Below are positions 7,089 to 17,900 of a stretch of 64,000 bases of DNA, piece after piece. The first letter of the stretch is position 1, and each line of letters begins with the position of its first letter. The DNA comes from a virus. A program made the translations under genes and the position numbers. The notes under the pieces are model-generated. The model was not told the origin of the DNA and did not search any database. It worked only from the letters and a program-made list of their open reading frames with translations. Location: the IMG/VR virus record IMGVR_UViG_3300029787_000003, positions 3,236-67,235 of that record. One strand, 5' to 3'.

Positions 7089-9713
7089 ATGGCCATAAAA
7101 TACGTTAGCGGTAAGACTAGAGAACTTAGAGTTGGTTTATCCAGTTATAGTGAGGGTAAAGCATCCTTACAAGTTATTGGAAATGTTGGTGTGGGAACTA
7201 CCAACCCACTTAGTGTGGCTAATCCTGCTAATACTTCAGTTATTAATGCTGGTATAGTAACTGCTAATAAATTGTTTGGTGATATAGTTGCTACTGGTGT
7301 AGGTATAACAAACTTAAATGTAACTGGTATATCAACATTTGGTGGAAATGTTTTTGTTGGTACAGGTGCGACAGTTGGATTTGGTACAAGTGCTTTCTTC
7401 CCAGACAATGCTGGTATATATTTCGGAGACGAAGAAGATTTAATTATATTTCATGACGGTAATCATTCTTACATAGATGATCAAGGTACTGGTAATTTAA
7501 AACTTAGATCAAATAATTTTAGAGTATCTAATGCAGATGAATCTAAACTATCTGCAACATTCCAAGCAGCAGGGGCTGCAGAGTTATATCATAATAATAA
7601 TTTAAGATTAACAAGTACAGATTCTGGTGTTGATGTAACTAATACTTTAAATGTTGTTGGTGTTTCTACATTTGGAAGTCTCATAGATGCTACCAGTGAT
7701 TTAAACGTTGGTGGTACATCATCATTTGTAAATGATGTAAGTGTTAGTGCAGCTGGTACTGTTGGATTTGGAACAACAGCATTCTTCAATAATGATTTAC
7801 GTATTGAGAGTCCACTTCCAAAAATATATCTAACAGATACAAACCATGATTCTGATTGGTATATCTCAAATAGTGATGGAACTATTATTTTTTATGACGT
7901 AACAACTACTAATACGAGATTTGAAATATATCCAGGTAATTCGCCAACAATTAGACCACGTATAAAAACTAATTATACTACTGATTCTATTTTTGAAGGA
8001 GAGACAACTCTTGGTGGGCATGGTCTCTCTCCTAGTCATTCCTTAACTGTTGCTGGTGTTTCTACATTTAATAGTTCAGTTGGTATTAATAGTCATCTTA
8101 ATGTAACTGGTGTTTCTACATTTTATGATGATGTAACCGTAGCTACTAGTAAGATAATAAATGTTGGTACATCTAATACTGTAAGACTTTTTAATAATGG
8201 TGCAATTTTTAGAATTCAAGGACAAGGAAATGCACTTCTTGCAATTGATACACCATCTTCATTAGTAGTGAATAGTGGTGCTACTAACGCTGCATTATTT
8301 AATCCAAGTTCATCTACAAAATTATATTTTGCTGGTACTGAAAGATTTGAAACATCTGGAATAGGTGTTAGTGTATATGATGCATTAACTGTAGCAGGTG
8401 TTTCTAGTTTCGTTGGTATATCAACATTCAATGGTAACGCAGAATTTCAAGGTAGTCTAACAACATTTGGAGGTACAGGCACAGGTGCAGGAAATGGTGG
8501 TGCACCATTTGCGATGTGGGCAAAAGCAAATAACTACTTATGGTTCTCTGATGACACAAGAATCCTAATGGGATTTGGTCAGACTTTAGAAATGAAGAGT
8601 GATGGTGAGTCAATAATTAGAGATACTAGAGCAGGTGTTGGTGGTACATTAGCAATTGGAGCAGATCATTTAATCCTTAGAAATAAGGATGGTAATGAAA
8701 AATATCTTGAAGCAACTGATAATGGCTCAGTTAAACTCTATCATGATTTTCTTCCTAGATTTGAGACTACTGGAATAGGAATTACAATTGCTGGTATTGG
8801 TAGTACAGCATACATCGAGGGCCCAGAGAACATAATAATAGATCCGCATCCATATGGTGTTGGTACTACTAGTGGTAACGTTTTCATTAGAGGTGATTTG
8901 TATGTAGAAGGTACAGAATTTATTGTTGATGTAGATAAGATAGAACTTGGTGACTTCCAAATTGGTATTGCAACAACTGCAGGTACTAATGTACTTCTTG
9001 ATGGTGCAGGTATTGGTATTGGTTCTACTAATATTAGAAAGTTTATTACTTGGAATAATGCAACCAATGCATTGATGAGTAGTGAGAACTGGAACCTAGC
9101 ATCAGGAAAACACTATGAGATTAATGGTACTGATGTACTAACTTCTGATACATTACAACTACTTGGAACGGGAGCACAAGTTCATTCACCTTCAAGTAAT
9201 ATATTAACTCTTAAGACGAATGGAGCTGAGAGACTTCGTGTAGATGCATCAGGTAATTTAGGTATTGGAACTGCTACACCAACAGACTCTGCTAATGCAG
9301 CAAATACATCAGTAACTTCTGCAGGTATTGTTACTGCAGTTGAATACTATGGTATATTCAAAGGATCTATCCCTGGCTTCTCAACTGTATTCTCATCAGG
9401 ACAAGGATTTTTTAGTGCAACTCCTGGTAGTGCACAGATTATAGATCAATTCGCATTCTCAACTCATGATTATAAAATTGCAGAATATACTTTACACTTT
9501 GTACATGCTAATGGAATACAAGCACAGAAATCCTTAGTCATGCAGAATAATTCTGTTGCATATTCAGAAGAGTATGGAGTCATGTATGATTCTGAATTAC
9601 TTGTTTCTATTGCTGCAACAGTAAGTGGTTCTAATGTTAATATCACTGCTACACCTGAAGCTGGTATCAGTGGAGTGACTACATTTAGATGGAGAAGGGA
9701 GGTTCAAACCTAA
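7089..9713 (+). CDS. Tail fibre protein with GIGTTNP-type repeats
   Basis: The 874-aa product is a typical fibrous protein with recurring VGVSTF, LNVTGVSTF, GIGTTNP and GIVTA segments of 30-60 residues. Blocks of short beta strands with HNG/DGTG turns follow (LIIFHDGNHSYIDD). The last 110 or so residues (QGFFSATPGSAQIIDQF to FRWRREVQT) form a distinct globular end with a hydrophobic core, a good candidate for a tip or trimerisation domain. Its stop overlaps the start of the protease gene (TAATG), implying coupled translation. No enzymatic motif is seen. Confidence 0.85.
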   Translation: MAIKYVSGKTRELRVGLSSYSEGKASLQVIGNVGVGTTNPLSVANPANTSVINAGIVTANKLFGDIVATGVGITNLNVTGISTFGGNVFVGTGATVGFGTSAFFPDNAGIYFGDEEDLIIFHDGNHSYIDDQGTGNLKLRSNNFRVSNADESKLSATFQAAGAAELYHNNNLRLTSTDSGVDVTNTLNVVGVSTFGSLIDATSDLNVGGTSSFVNDVSVSAAGTVGFGTTAFFNNDLRIESPLPKIYLTDTNHDSDWYISNSDGTIIFYDVTTTNTRFEIYPGNSPTIRPRIKTNYTTDSIFEGETTLGGHGLSPSHSLTVAGVSTFNSSVGINSHLNVTGVSTFYDDVTVATSKIINVGTSNTVRLFNNGAIFRIQGQGNALLAIDTPSSLVVNSGATNAALFNPSSSTKLYFAGTERFETSGIGVSVYDALTVAGVSSFVGISTFNGNAEFQGSLTTFGGTGTGAGNGGAPFAMWAKANNYLWFSDDTRILMGFGQTLEMKSDGESIIRDTRAGVGGTLAIGADHLILRNKDGNEKYLEATDNGSVKLYHDFLPRFETTGIGITIAGIGSTAYIEGPENIIIDPHPYGVGTTSGNVFIRGDLYVEGTEFIVDVDKIELGDFQIGIATTAGTNVLLDGAGIGIGSTNIRKFITWNNATNALMSSENWNLASGKHYEINGTDVLTSDTLQLLGTGAQVHSPSSNILTLKTNGAERLRVDASGNLGIGTATPTDSANAANTSVTSAGIVTAVEYYGIFKGSIPGFSTVFSSGQGFFSATPGSAQIIDQFAFSTHDYKIAEYTLHFVHANGIQAQKSLVMQNNSVAYSEEYGVMYDSELLVSIAATVSGSNVNITATPEAGISGVTTFRWRREVQT

Positions 9714-12700
9714 TGACTGAAGAAGAATATAATCAGCGAAAAGCATCCTTTGAAACACATAAAAACACATTAGAAAAAGAACCATCAGGATCAGATGTAA
9801 AAAAAGAATACTGGGTAGGTTGTAATTCAAAAGATGATTGGGATTTAATACATATACTGCTTCTTGAGGATGGTACTCTAGAAGATAACATTCCTAATGA
9901 TCATGTAGATTGTCCTAATGATTGTCGTCAAAGTGAGACTAGAGCTGTATATCTATTAACAGATACAGAAGTAACCGCACTTAAAAATCATCCACTAGTA
10001 AAATACGTACACATTAATACTTCAAAATATCCAGGAACTTATGCATCAAATCCTGATGATATTAAATCCGATGATCGAACTGATAGATATTCTTCTGCAA
10101 CAAAACATAAAAGAGATACATCAACTAACCAGTCAGATTATTTACCCACTTCACCAGACGCTACATTACTCAATAGAGGTTGTTATAATTTATTAAGACA
10201 TACAGAAAAGATTGATCCTTGGAGAGGAGGATTGTCTGCTACATATACAACTTCTGGAATTTATACTTGGACTTGTCCTGTTGGTGTAACGTCTGTTTCT
10301 GTAGTCTGTGTTGGTGGCGGTGGTGGAGGATATGATGATAATGGTGGAGGTGGTGGTGGCCTAGGATATAAAAATAATATATCAGTAACACCAGGTGTCG
10401 GTTATACAGTAGGGGTTGGTTCTTTTGGAAATAATAGTGCATACCCTGATAGTTATGGTGGAGATTCATATTTTATAAGCACATCTATTGTTAGAGGTGG
10501 TGGCGGCCATGGCGGTGGATATGCTGAAGAATATGGTGTACAATTACCTGGCGATGGTCTCGGTGGAACATTTACTGGAGATGGTGGTGGTAACGGTGGT
10601 AACGGTGGAACTGGTGGAGCATCTGGTGGCGGTGGTGCTGGTGGATATTCAGGAACTGGTGGAGCTGGTGGCGGCCCTACCCAAAATGGTAATGTTGGTG
10701 CTGGTGGCGGTGGCGGTGGCGGTGCTGGTGGTGAAGGATCTTATCCAAATAATTTCCTTGGTTCTTCTGGAGGTGGTGTAGGATTATTTGGAGCAGGTAC
10801 TAATGGTGCTGCTGGATCATATTCTGCTGGTGGAAATTCAACTGGTGCTACTGGAGGTTCGGGTGGTGGTACTGGTGCTGCTGGAGATTCTGGTTGTCCT
10901 TCAGCACAAAAAGGTGGAGACTATGGTGGTGGAGGAGGTTCAGGTAATAGAGGTAACTGTGCTGATGAAGGTGCTGTTGGTGCTGTAAGAATAGTTTGGG
11001 GAGGTGGTAGAGAATTCCCATCACAAAATGTTCAAGAAGTAGTGGCTGATTCAACTATACTTGATAGTGTGATTCCTCAATATGCAACAGGAAAAGATAT
11101 TGATGTAATTGTATGTGATGAAGATATGTGGTTTGGACATATTGAATTTATGAATCCAAGTGGTATAACAGACATTAAACAACAAGATAATGCAACTGCT
11201 GCAACCACTGCTGCACCAGCTAACTATGTTGGAACTAATGTTTTGAAGAGTGGATTTGCTACTTCATCTACAACTGGAATATGTGAATTGTTAGATATAG
11301 TTTTAGATGCTCCTTATTATATTGATAAGGAATGGTTTGAAGCAGATACAGGAAATAGATTAATGACTCGTTGGGATGGAACAAAAGTTCCAGTTGAATC
11401 TGTTGCAAGATCTTGGTGGTCTAATTCATCAAATAGGTCTGCTGCATTTTCAAGTGTAGGTACTGTATCAGTTCCTGCTGCATATACCAGAGCAAATAGT
11501 AATGGAAGTTATACTGCATATCATACTGGTGCTGGAAATCATGGAACTCCTTGTGCATCACAAACATATGGAAGACAATATGGTTGGGCTTATAATGCAA
11601 ACAAATGGTTCTTAAATCTTTATGGAACTAATAGTGTAGGACTTGAAGCAGGTTTTGATTTACAAAAAATATTTCATCAGAACAAACCAAATCGAAGTTC
11701 TGATAATACAAAAAATCCAACTGTATCAAGTAACAGTTGGGGATTGAGACAATCACCTACAACTTCTGGGTATTATTATTTCAGACAAGGTACAACTGGA
11801 GGAACTGGAACAAGTTACAGTAGTCTTCCTGCATTTATGAATTATTTTACGGGTGATGGATTAAATAGAAGAGCACCAGAATATGTTGATGGTCATGCAG
11901 CAATTACTGCTGGTGATGAGATGGTAAATGCAGGTGTTATCTTTGTATGTTCAGCTGGTAATAATAATCAGAAGCAAGTTCAAAGTAATCATGCAGATTA
12001 TAATAATTATTATGCATCAGGTTCAAGTGTAAACTATGTAAATGCAACAACTAATAGCATATATTCATTGATGAATTTTACACCCACTTATAATAGTTTG
12101 AATCGACAAGGGTTTCCAGCACAGATAGGTGTTGATAGAACCACTACTCCATATACTTATAAAACAATATCTATTGGTGCTTTAGATGATGATCATACTG
12201 CTGGAGGATTAGAACGAAAGGCATCCTACAGTAACATGGGTGATTGCACTGATTGTTTTGCTGCTGCAGATCAAACTCTATCTGCATCAGATGATAATTC
12301 TTCTCCAAGGTTTAATAGATATGATGCATACTATGATATTGGAACAACACAAGCTGTTGAATCAGAAGATAAAAACTTTAATGGAACTAGTTCTGCATGT
12401 CCTATAGCTGCAGGATTGATTGCTACTAAGTTAGAGACTAATAGAACTTGGACATATGCTGATGTTAAAAATTGGTTAGCAACTCAGGTTGAGGATACAA
12501 CAGATACATGGTTCTATAAGGGTACTGAAGCAACTACAGCAACTGATACTACTAACTGGAGTGACTATTATAATTTGCAGGGAGCTCAATTGAAAATTAT
12601 ATATGATGCACCATCTGCAGGTGGTGGCGGTGGAGGTGGTTCTGGTGGTGAAGAATCAGATGCAAAAGCATCAGTTACTGGCAGTAATCTCTCGATCAGT

Positions 12701-12721
12701 GGTAACTTCTCAATCACTTAA
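9713..12721 (+). CDS. Subtilisin-like (S8) serine protease with inserted glycine-rich adhesin domain
   Basis: The start at 9713 (TAATG overlap, preceded by GGGAGG) gives 1002 aa. Residues 1-170 include an inhibitor-I9-like prodomain stretch (AVYLLTDTEVTALKNHPLV). Residues about 176-432 are a self-contained glycine-rich domain. It opens with YTWTCPVGVTSVSVVCVGG, continues as GGxGG runs, and closes with GAVRIVWGGG, a domain type seen in phage adhesins. The catalytic domain follows: Asp469 in DVIVCDEDMWFGH, His610 in NHGTPCASQTYG, oxyanion Asn750 in SAGNNN, and nucleophile Ser893 in NGTSSACPIAAG. The triad is complete. A second Gly run and a SNLSISGNFSIT tail end the protein. No signal peptide is seen. 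It lies among fibre genes, so it is probably virion-associated. Cleaving host surface proteins or maturing fibres are both possible. Confidence 0.88.
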   Translation: MTEEEYNQRKASFETHKNTLEKEPSGSDVKKEYWVGCNSKDDWDLIHILLLEDGTLEDNIPNDHVDCPNDCRQSETRAVYLLTDTEVTALKNHPLVKYVHINTSKYPGTYASNPDDIKSDDRTDRYSSATKHKRDTSTNQSDYLPTSPDATLLNRGCYNLLRHTEKIDPWRGGLSATYTTSGIYTWTCPVGVTSVSVVCVGGGGGGYDDNGGGGGGLGYKNNISVTPGVGYTVGVGSFGNNSAYPDSYGGDSYFISTSIVRGGGGHGGGYAEEYGVQLPGDGLGGTFTGDGGGNGGNGGTGGASGGGGAGGYSGTGGAGGGPTQNGNVGAGGGGGGGAGGEGSYPNNFLGSSGGGVGLFGAGTNGAAGSYSAGGNSTGATGGSGGGTGAAGDSGCPSAQKGGDYGGGGGSGNRGNCADEGAVGAVRIVWGGGREFPSQNVQEVVADSTILDSVIPQYATGKDIDVIVCDEDMWFGHIEFMNPSGITDIKQQDNATAATTAAPANYVGTNVLKSGFATSSTTGICELLDIVLDAPYYIDKEWFEADTGNRLMTRWDGTKVPVESVARSWWSNSSNRSAAFSSVGTVSVPAAYTRANSNGSYTAYHTGAGNHGTPCASQTYGRQYGWAYNANKWFLNLYGTNSVGLEAGFDLQKIFHQNKPNRSSDNTKNPTVSSNSWGLRQSPTTSGYYYFRQGTTGGTGTSYSSLPAFMNYFTGDGLNRRAPEYVDGHAAITAGDEMVNAGVIFVCSAGNNNQKQVQSNHADYNNYYASGSSVNYVNATTNSIYSLMNFTPTYNSLNRQGFPAQIGVDRTTTPYTYKTISIGALDDDHTAGGLERKASYSNMGDCTDCFAAADQTLSASDDNSSPRFNRYDAYYDIGTTQAVESEDKNFNGTSSACPIAAGLIATKLETNRTWTYADVKNWLATQVEDTTDTWFYKGTEATTATDTTNWSDYYNLQGAQLKIIYDAPSAGGGGGGGSGGEESDAKASVTGSNLSISGNFSIT

Positions 12722-12722
12722 C

Positions 12723-12729
12723 ATAAATA
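12723..12729 (+). promoter_or_regulatory. T4-type late promoter box ATAAATA
   Basis: ATAAATAACT directly follows the protease stop codon and lies 20 bp before the ATG at 12750. The box plus ACT is the same decamer as at 3881. Confidence 0.65.
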
Positions 12730-12749
12730 ACTAAACGGTAATAAATTCC

Positions 12750-14885
12750 ATGGCAGATAAAGCATTTGGTGTAAAACAACTGAATATAATTGGTACTGGA
12801 ACCCCAACCATTGAAAGTCCTGGTGACTTGAGTTTGAAGGCTGGTACCGTAGCAATTAGTACCAACTTATATGTCGGTGGTATAACAACTCATATTGGAT
12901 TAACAACAACTACAAATGATTTGTATGTAGGATTGGGTTATACTATTCATGGAAATGGTAGTCAAATATATAAGGCACCATGGGGTCATGATGGTCTTTC
13001 TAATTATCTTAGCGATTATCAGGTAACAAATCCTGCAGTCGCAGCTTATGGTAGTTCAATAAGTGGTAATTGGAATGTTGTAGCAGGATATTTTGCAGCA
13101 TGTTGTGGTACTAGTATGAACTACAATGTAATTTTTGGTGAGAGTGCTGGAAGAAAATTAACAAGTGGTAGTAGAAATATTTTAATTGGATCAAAAACAG
13201 GTTGTGTTCTTGATGATGCTCAACAAAATATTATCATAGGATCCTGTGCAGGAGGTGCAGCAACAGGAAGTTATAATGTGGCATTAGGAATGTGTGCTTC
13301 ATGTAAAGTCACTGGAGATTATAACATTGCAATTGGCCTTCATGCTGCTGAAAATATTACAGCTTCTAATAGGAATATTGCTATAGGAAAGGATGCACGT
13401 AATGATGTTGGTGCTGGCGGTACGGATAATGTATTCCTAGGAACTTACGCTGGAGCAACAACTGCTGATCTTGAAAATGGTATAGGTATTGGCCCATCTG
13501 CTCATAGGAATGTGCAGGGAGATTGTAATGTTGCGATTGGTAATGAGGCAATGTTCGGTACAGCGATGGGAGAAGGTTATGATAACATTGCATTAGGTGC
13601 TCAAGCTGGATATGAAATTAATAATGGTTCAAATAATATATTTTTAGGAAAATGTTCTGGTGCAAAATCCACTAACGTACACCATAATATTTTTATGGGT
13701 TGTGGTACAGGATGTTGTACTACTGCTGGTTCATACAATGTATATCTTGGCCATGAAACTGGTAAATGTAATCAAGGTGGTGCTTGTAATGTTTACATTG
13801 GAAACAGAACAGGATTTGCTGCTACTGGTGGTGAACAAAACGTAGCCATTGGCCAAAGTGCAGGTTATAACAACAACATTGGTTCATATAATATTTTCTT
13901 TGGTTCTGGTGCTGGAACAAATAATGATGATGCAAATAAAAATGTTCTGATTGGCCAAAAAGCAGGTTTTTCTAATACCACAGGTCAATGTAATGTATTC
14001 GTTGGTGCTTATGCTGGATGTAAATCAGACAGTTCTGGTTCAAATAATTTATTAAATGTTGCTATTGGACATTGTGCAGGATTTTGTAATGCTGGTAATC
14101 GTAATATTGCTATAGGTTGGAAATCAGGTTGGAACAGTTCTTCTGCTGAGGATAATGTCGTCATTGGCTCTGAAGCTGGGCATTGTATTACGAATGGTGA
14201 CGACAATGTTCTTATAGGTATGAAGGCAGGATTCTGCCAGAATGGTGCAAATAGTAATGTTTTTATTGGATGTTGTGCTGGATATAATGCAGATAGTGGA
14301 GGTGCAAACGTTGCTCTAGGTGGTAATGCACTGGAACTAGTTCATGGTAATTATAATATTGGCCTTGGCTTTGCAGCTGGCGATGATATTACGACTGGTA
14401 GTAGAAATATAACAATTGGATGTAATGTTCAAGTACCTACTGCAGATGCTGATAATCAATTAGCGATTGGTTCTGGTTCTAATACTTGGATCAATGGTGA
14501 TAGTAATTTTGATGTAGGTATAGGAACTGCTACACCAACATCTAAGCTACATGTGGTTGGAGATTTTCTACTAACAGGTATTGCAACTGCTGTAGATTTT
14601 GATTCAACATCTGATATAAGATACAAGAAAAATATTCAAGCAATTGAAGATCCAATTTCTAAGGTTGTAAGTATTGAAGGTGTATCATTTAATTGGAAAG
14701 CAGATGATAGAGCTGCACTTGGTGTTATTGCTGACCAAGTTGAGACAGTATTACCAGAACTTGTTCGTGGTACTGATCCAAAGACAGTTAATTATAATGG
14801 TTTAATTGGATTATTAATTGAAGCGGTTAAGGAACAGCAAATTCAGATAGATAAACTGAACGAAAGAATTTCTAAATTAGAGTGA
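12750..14885 (+). CDS. Cysteine-rich repeat tail fibre with S74 intramolecular chaperone
   Basis: The 711-aa product has a short N-terminal fibre region. A long array (about residues 110-570) follows, of roughly 22-24-residue units with the core N-(I/V)-x-(I/L)-G-x-x-A-G (for example NIAIGLHAAE, NVFIGCCAGY). This is similar to the repeats of trimeric-adhesin-like phage fibres. I count about 22 Cys, nearly all at repeat turns (GDCNV, GKCSG). Then comes a GIGTATPTSKLHV linker and, from about residue 620, a peptidase-S74 chaperone domain: SDIRYKKNIQAIEDP, a FNWK strand, GVIADQVE and a C-terminal coiled coil. S74 domains fold trimeric fibres and usually cut themselves off just before the Ser of the SD motif. 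The sequence has its own late promoter. Confidence 0.88.
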   Translation: MADKAFGVKQLNIIGTGTPTIESPGDLSLKAGTVAISTNLYVGGITTHIGLTTTTNDLYVGLGYTIHGNGSQIYKAPWGHDGLSNYLSDYQVTNPAVAAYGSSISGNWNVVAGYFAACCGTSMNYNVIFGESAGRKLTSGSRNILIGSKTGCVLDDAQQNIIIGSCAGGAATGSYNVALGMCASCKVTGDYNIAIGLHAAENITASNRNIAIGKDARNDVGAGGTDNVFLGTYAGATTADLENGIGIGPSAHRNVQGDCNVAIGNEAMFGTAMGEGYDNIALGAQAGYEINNGSNNIFLGKCSGAKSTNVHHNIFMGCGTGCCTTAGSYNVYLGHETGKCNQGGACNVYIGNRTGFAATGGEQNVAIGQSAGYNNNIGSYNIFFGSGAGTNNDDANKNVLIGQKAGFSNTTGQCNVFVGAYAGCKSDSSGSNNLLNVAIGHCAGFCNAGNRNIAIGWKSGWNSSSAEDNVVIGSEAGHCITNGDDNVLIGMKAGFCQNGANSNVFIGCCAGYNADSGGANVALGGNALELVHGNYNIGLGFAAGDDITTGSRNITIGCNVQVPTADADNQLAIGSGSNTWINGDSNFDVGIGTATPTSKLHVVGDFLLTGIATAVDFDSTSDIRYKKNIQAIEDPISKVVSIEGVSFNWKADDRAALGVIADQVETVLPELVRGTDPKTVNYNGLIGLLIEAVKEQQIQIDKLNERISKLE

Positions 14886-14889
14886 TTGT

Positions 14890-14896
14890 CTAAATA
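14890..14896 (+). promoter_or_regulatory. T4-type late promoter box CTAAATA
   Basis: CTAAATATT lies 40 bp upstream of the ATG at 14937, in the short gap after the previous fibre gene. Confidence 0.55.
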
Positions 14897-14936
14897 TTAA
14901 ATAGAAAATACTACCCAGTGTATACGAGGACGGTAG

Positions 14937-17900
14937 ATGGCAATTAAGTTATCGGGCTCTACTATTATTGATGATAGTAGGCAGATTATAAATGCGGGTA
15001 ATGTGGGGATCGGAACCACAGACCCAACAGCAAAAGTAACAGCATCTAATACTGCAGTATTGGCTGCTGGTGTTGGTACTTTTCATAAAGTATATGGTGA
15101 TGGTAGTGAGTTAATCAATATTGGTTTAGGTGGTACAGATACTTGGAATCAAGATGCACAAGGTAACTTAGTTGCTGGTGTAGGTGCTGGTGTAGCGAGA
15201 GATGCAGATACTTGTAGTAACCTTTTCATAGGATGTTGTGCTGGTGCTGCTGTAAATTCAGGAGATAGAAATGTATTTCTTGGTTATTATGCAGCCAAAA
15301 GTACATTTACATCAGGTAATTGTAATGTTGCTATAGGTGATGAAGCAGGAAAATGTGGTAACGGTGATAATCAAGTCTTCTTAGGATCTTCTGCAGGATT
15401 CTGTATGAGTGGTGACGGTGGTGTGGCCATCGGTAAGAATGCAGGTCGTCATAAGACTAGTGGTATAGCTAACGTATTCATAGGTTGTTATGCTGGTTCA
15501 TGTGGTGGTACTGATGGATGTACTACTGTTGTTGGTGCTTTAGCAGGTAAATGTGGAGAAGGTGGTTGCAATGCAATCTTTGGATCTAAAGCAGGATTCA
15601 ATAATACATCAGGAGATTTTAATACATTCCTTGGATATCAGGCAGGTTGTTCTTCTACTTCTGGTTCAAATTTAGTTGCTATTGGTAATGCAGTTCAAGT
15701 TCCTTCACTAACTGGTGATACACAATTAGCAATTGGTGCTGGTGCTACCACTTGGATTACTGGTAATGATACTTTTAAGGTAGGTATAGGAACTACAACT
15801 TATACATCTTCATTAAATGTTCATAAAGACATTGGTGGTTATCAAGTTTTAAGTGCAGAAGGTGAAGGATCTACCACACTTGAAGTTAAAACTATATCTA
15901 AAACTGCAAAGCACAGATATCCTGGTGGTGGAGGTTCTAGTACTAGTGGATATGAAATAGATGGTGCTGAATCACCATACCTAACTCTAACACCAGGTAG
16001 AACATATAGATTTGAACAGTCTGATAGTAGTAATGATAATCATCCTTTAATATTTTATCTTGAAGCCAATAAGACAACAGAATATACAGCAGGTGTAAGT
16101 TATTATGCTGATGGTGCACAAGCAACCTCTGGTGCTTTTAGTTCCGCTTATAATTCAGCATCAGTTAGATATACAGAAATTACAGTAAGTGATGAGACAC
16201 CTTTGGTGCTTCATTATCAGTGCTATAACCATGGTTACATGGGAAATGCTATTAGTTTCCCTAATAATGTTCTCAATACAAACTATCAGTCAACCATCAG
16301 AGCAGACCTTCATGTTACTGGTATTGCTACTTTTGGTAGTGCATCACTTAAGTTAGATGGTACTAGCAATATTATTAATGTTGGAGCAGCATTAACTCTC
16401 GGACATTCACAAGGTATTCAATACCATACTCAGAATTTACATGCTACTGGTTTCGAAGTTAATCAAATTAATGCTTCAGGTATTACAACATTCACTAATG
16501 TAAAGGTTGGAACTGGTGCAACAATAGAATCGAATGGTAATGCAACTCTAGGTGTTCTAACAGCAACATCATTCCATGGTAGTGGTGCAGGATTAACTGG
16601 TCTTAATGTAAGATTCGATCCTGATTCACAAGAGAACTTATATGCTGGTACTAATGCTGGTGCAGATTCTGATTCTGATACTTGCTATAACGTTGCTATT
16701 GGTAAGAGTGCTGGTGCTCTTTTAAATTCAGGTGATTCTAACGTTTTCATTGGATGTAATGCAGCAAGACGTGCTACTTCTGGAACTGCTAATATTGCAA
16801 TTGGTCAAAATGTAGCAGCTGATGTTGGTAATACTGGTAATTGTCTAACTGGTAATTGCAATGTCATGTTGGGTACCTCAGCTGGTGGTAACCTTAGCAC
16901 TGGTTCATATAACCTATTGTTCGGATATGCTGCTGGTTTCTCTCTTAGTGGTAATTTTACTGGTAGTAATAATATCTTTATGGGTGGAGAGTCTGCCTCT
17001 CTTGGTGACATGTCTGGTAGTTGCAATATTGGATTAGGAAAATGTGTCTTCCAGAATATAGATTCTGGAGATGAGAACATAGCATTAGGTGTTAATGCTA
17101 TGGCTAATGGTACTGTAACTGGTAAACAAAATATAGTACTAGGTACATGTGCTGGTAACAGATTATCAAGTGGTTCTCAAAACCTCTTTTTAGGTGCTTA
17201 TGCAAACACTGGTTTACCACTTGTAACTGGAAACCATAATATTGCTATAGGTCATAGTGTATCAGTCGCAGATCATACTGCTAGTTGTCAATTAGCTATT
17301 GGTGTTGGTAATACTCATTGGATTACTGGTAATGCTAACTTCAATGTTGGTATCGGAACCACTGATCCAGATGCTCCTGTTGGTTCTGGAGTTACTGCTA
17401 AGTTATCGGCTGGTATTGTATCTGCCTTTACTTTCTATGGTGATGGTTCAAACTTAAGTGGTATTGTTGCTAGTGGACAAGGTATTCAAATTAGAGACAA
17501 TAATTCTTTGATTGGTACTGCTGGAACAATAAACTTTTCTACAAACTTATCCGTCTCTGCTATTTCTGGTGCTGCTGTTACTATAACCAGTCAAGGATTA
17601 TGGACTGCAGACGCACAAGAAAACTTATTTGCAGGAACTTGTTCAGGATATAATAGAGACTCAGATACCTGTTTCAATATTGGTATAGGTTATAGTGCAG
17701 GTGAAGCATTAAATGAAGGTGATGAGAATATCTTTATAGGTAGATGTTCAGGTACAAAATCAGTTACAGCTAGCAATAATGTTTTCTTAGGATCAAACAC
17801 TGGTGAATGGGGTATCCTTGGTGATGATAACTTTTTTGCGGGAACTGCTGCTGGTAGATGTAAACAGGGTGGTAGTGAAAACGTTGCATTAGGCCCATTT

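Noticed and set aside
10488-11054. Overlapping Leu/Val- or His-rich ORFs on both strands in the glycine-rich DNA
   Set aside because: They are frame shadows of GGT/GGC repeat codons in the protease gene; composition is low complexity and there are no ribosome-binding sites.
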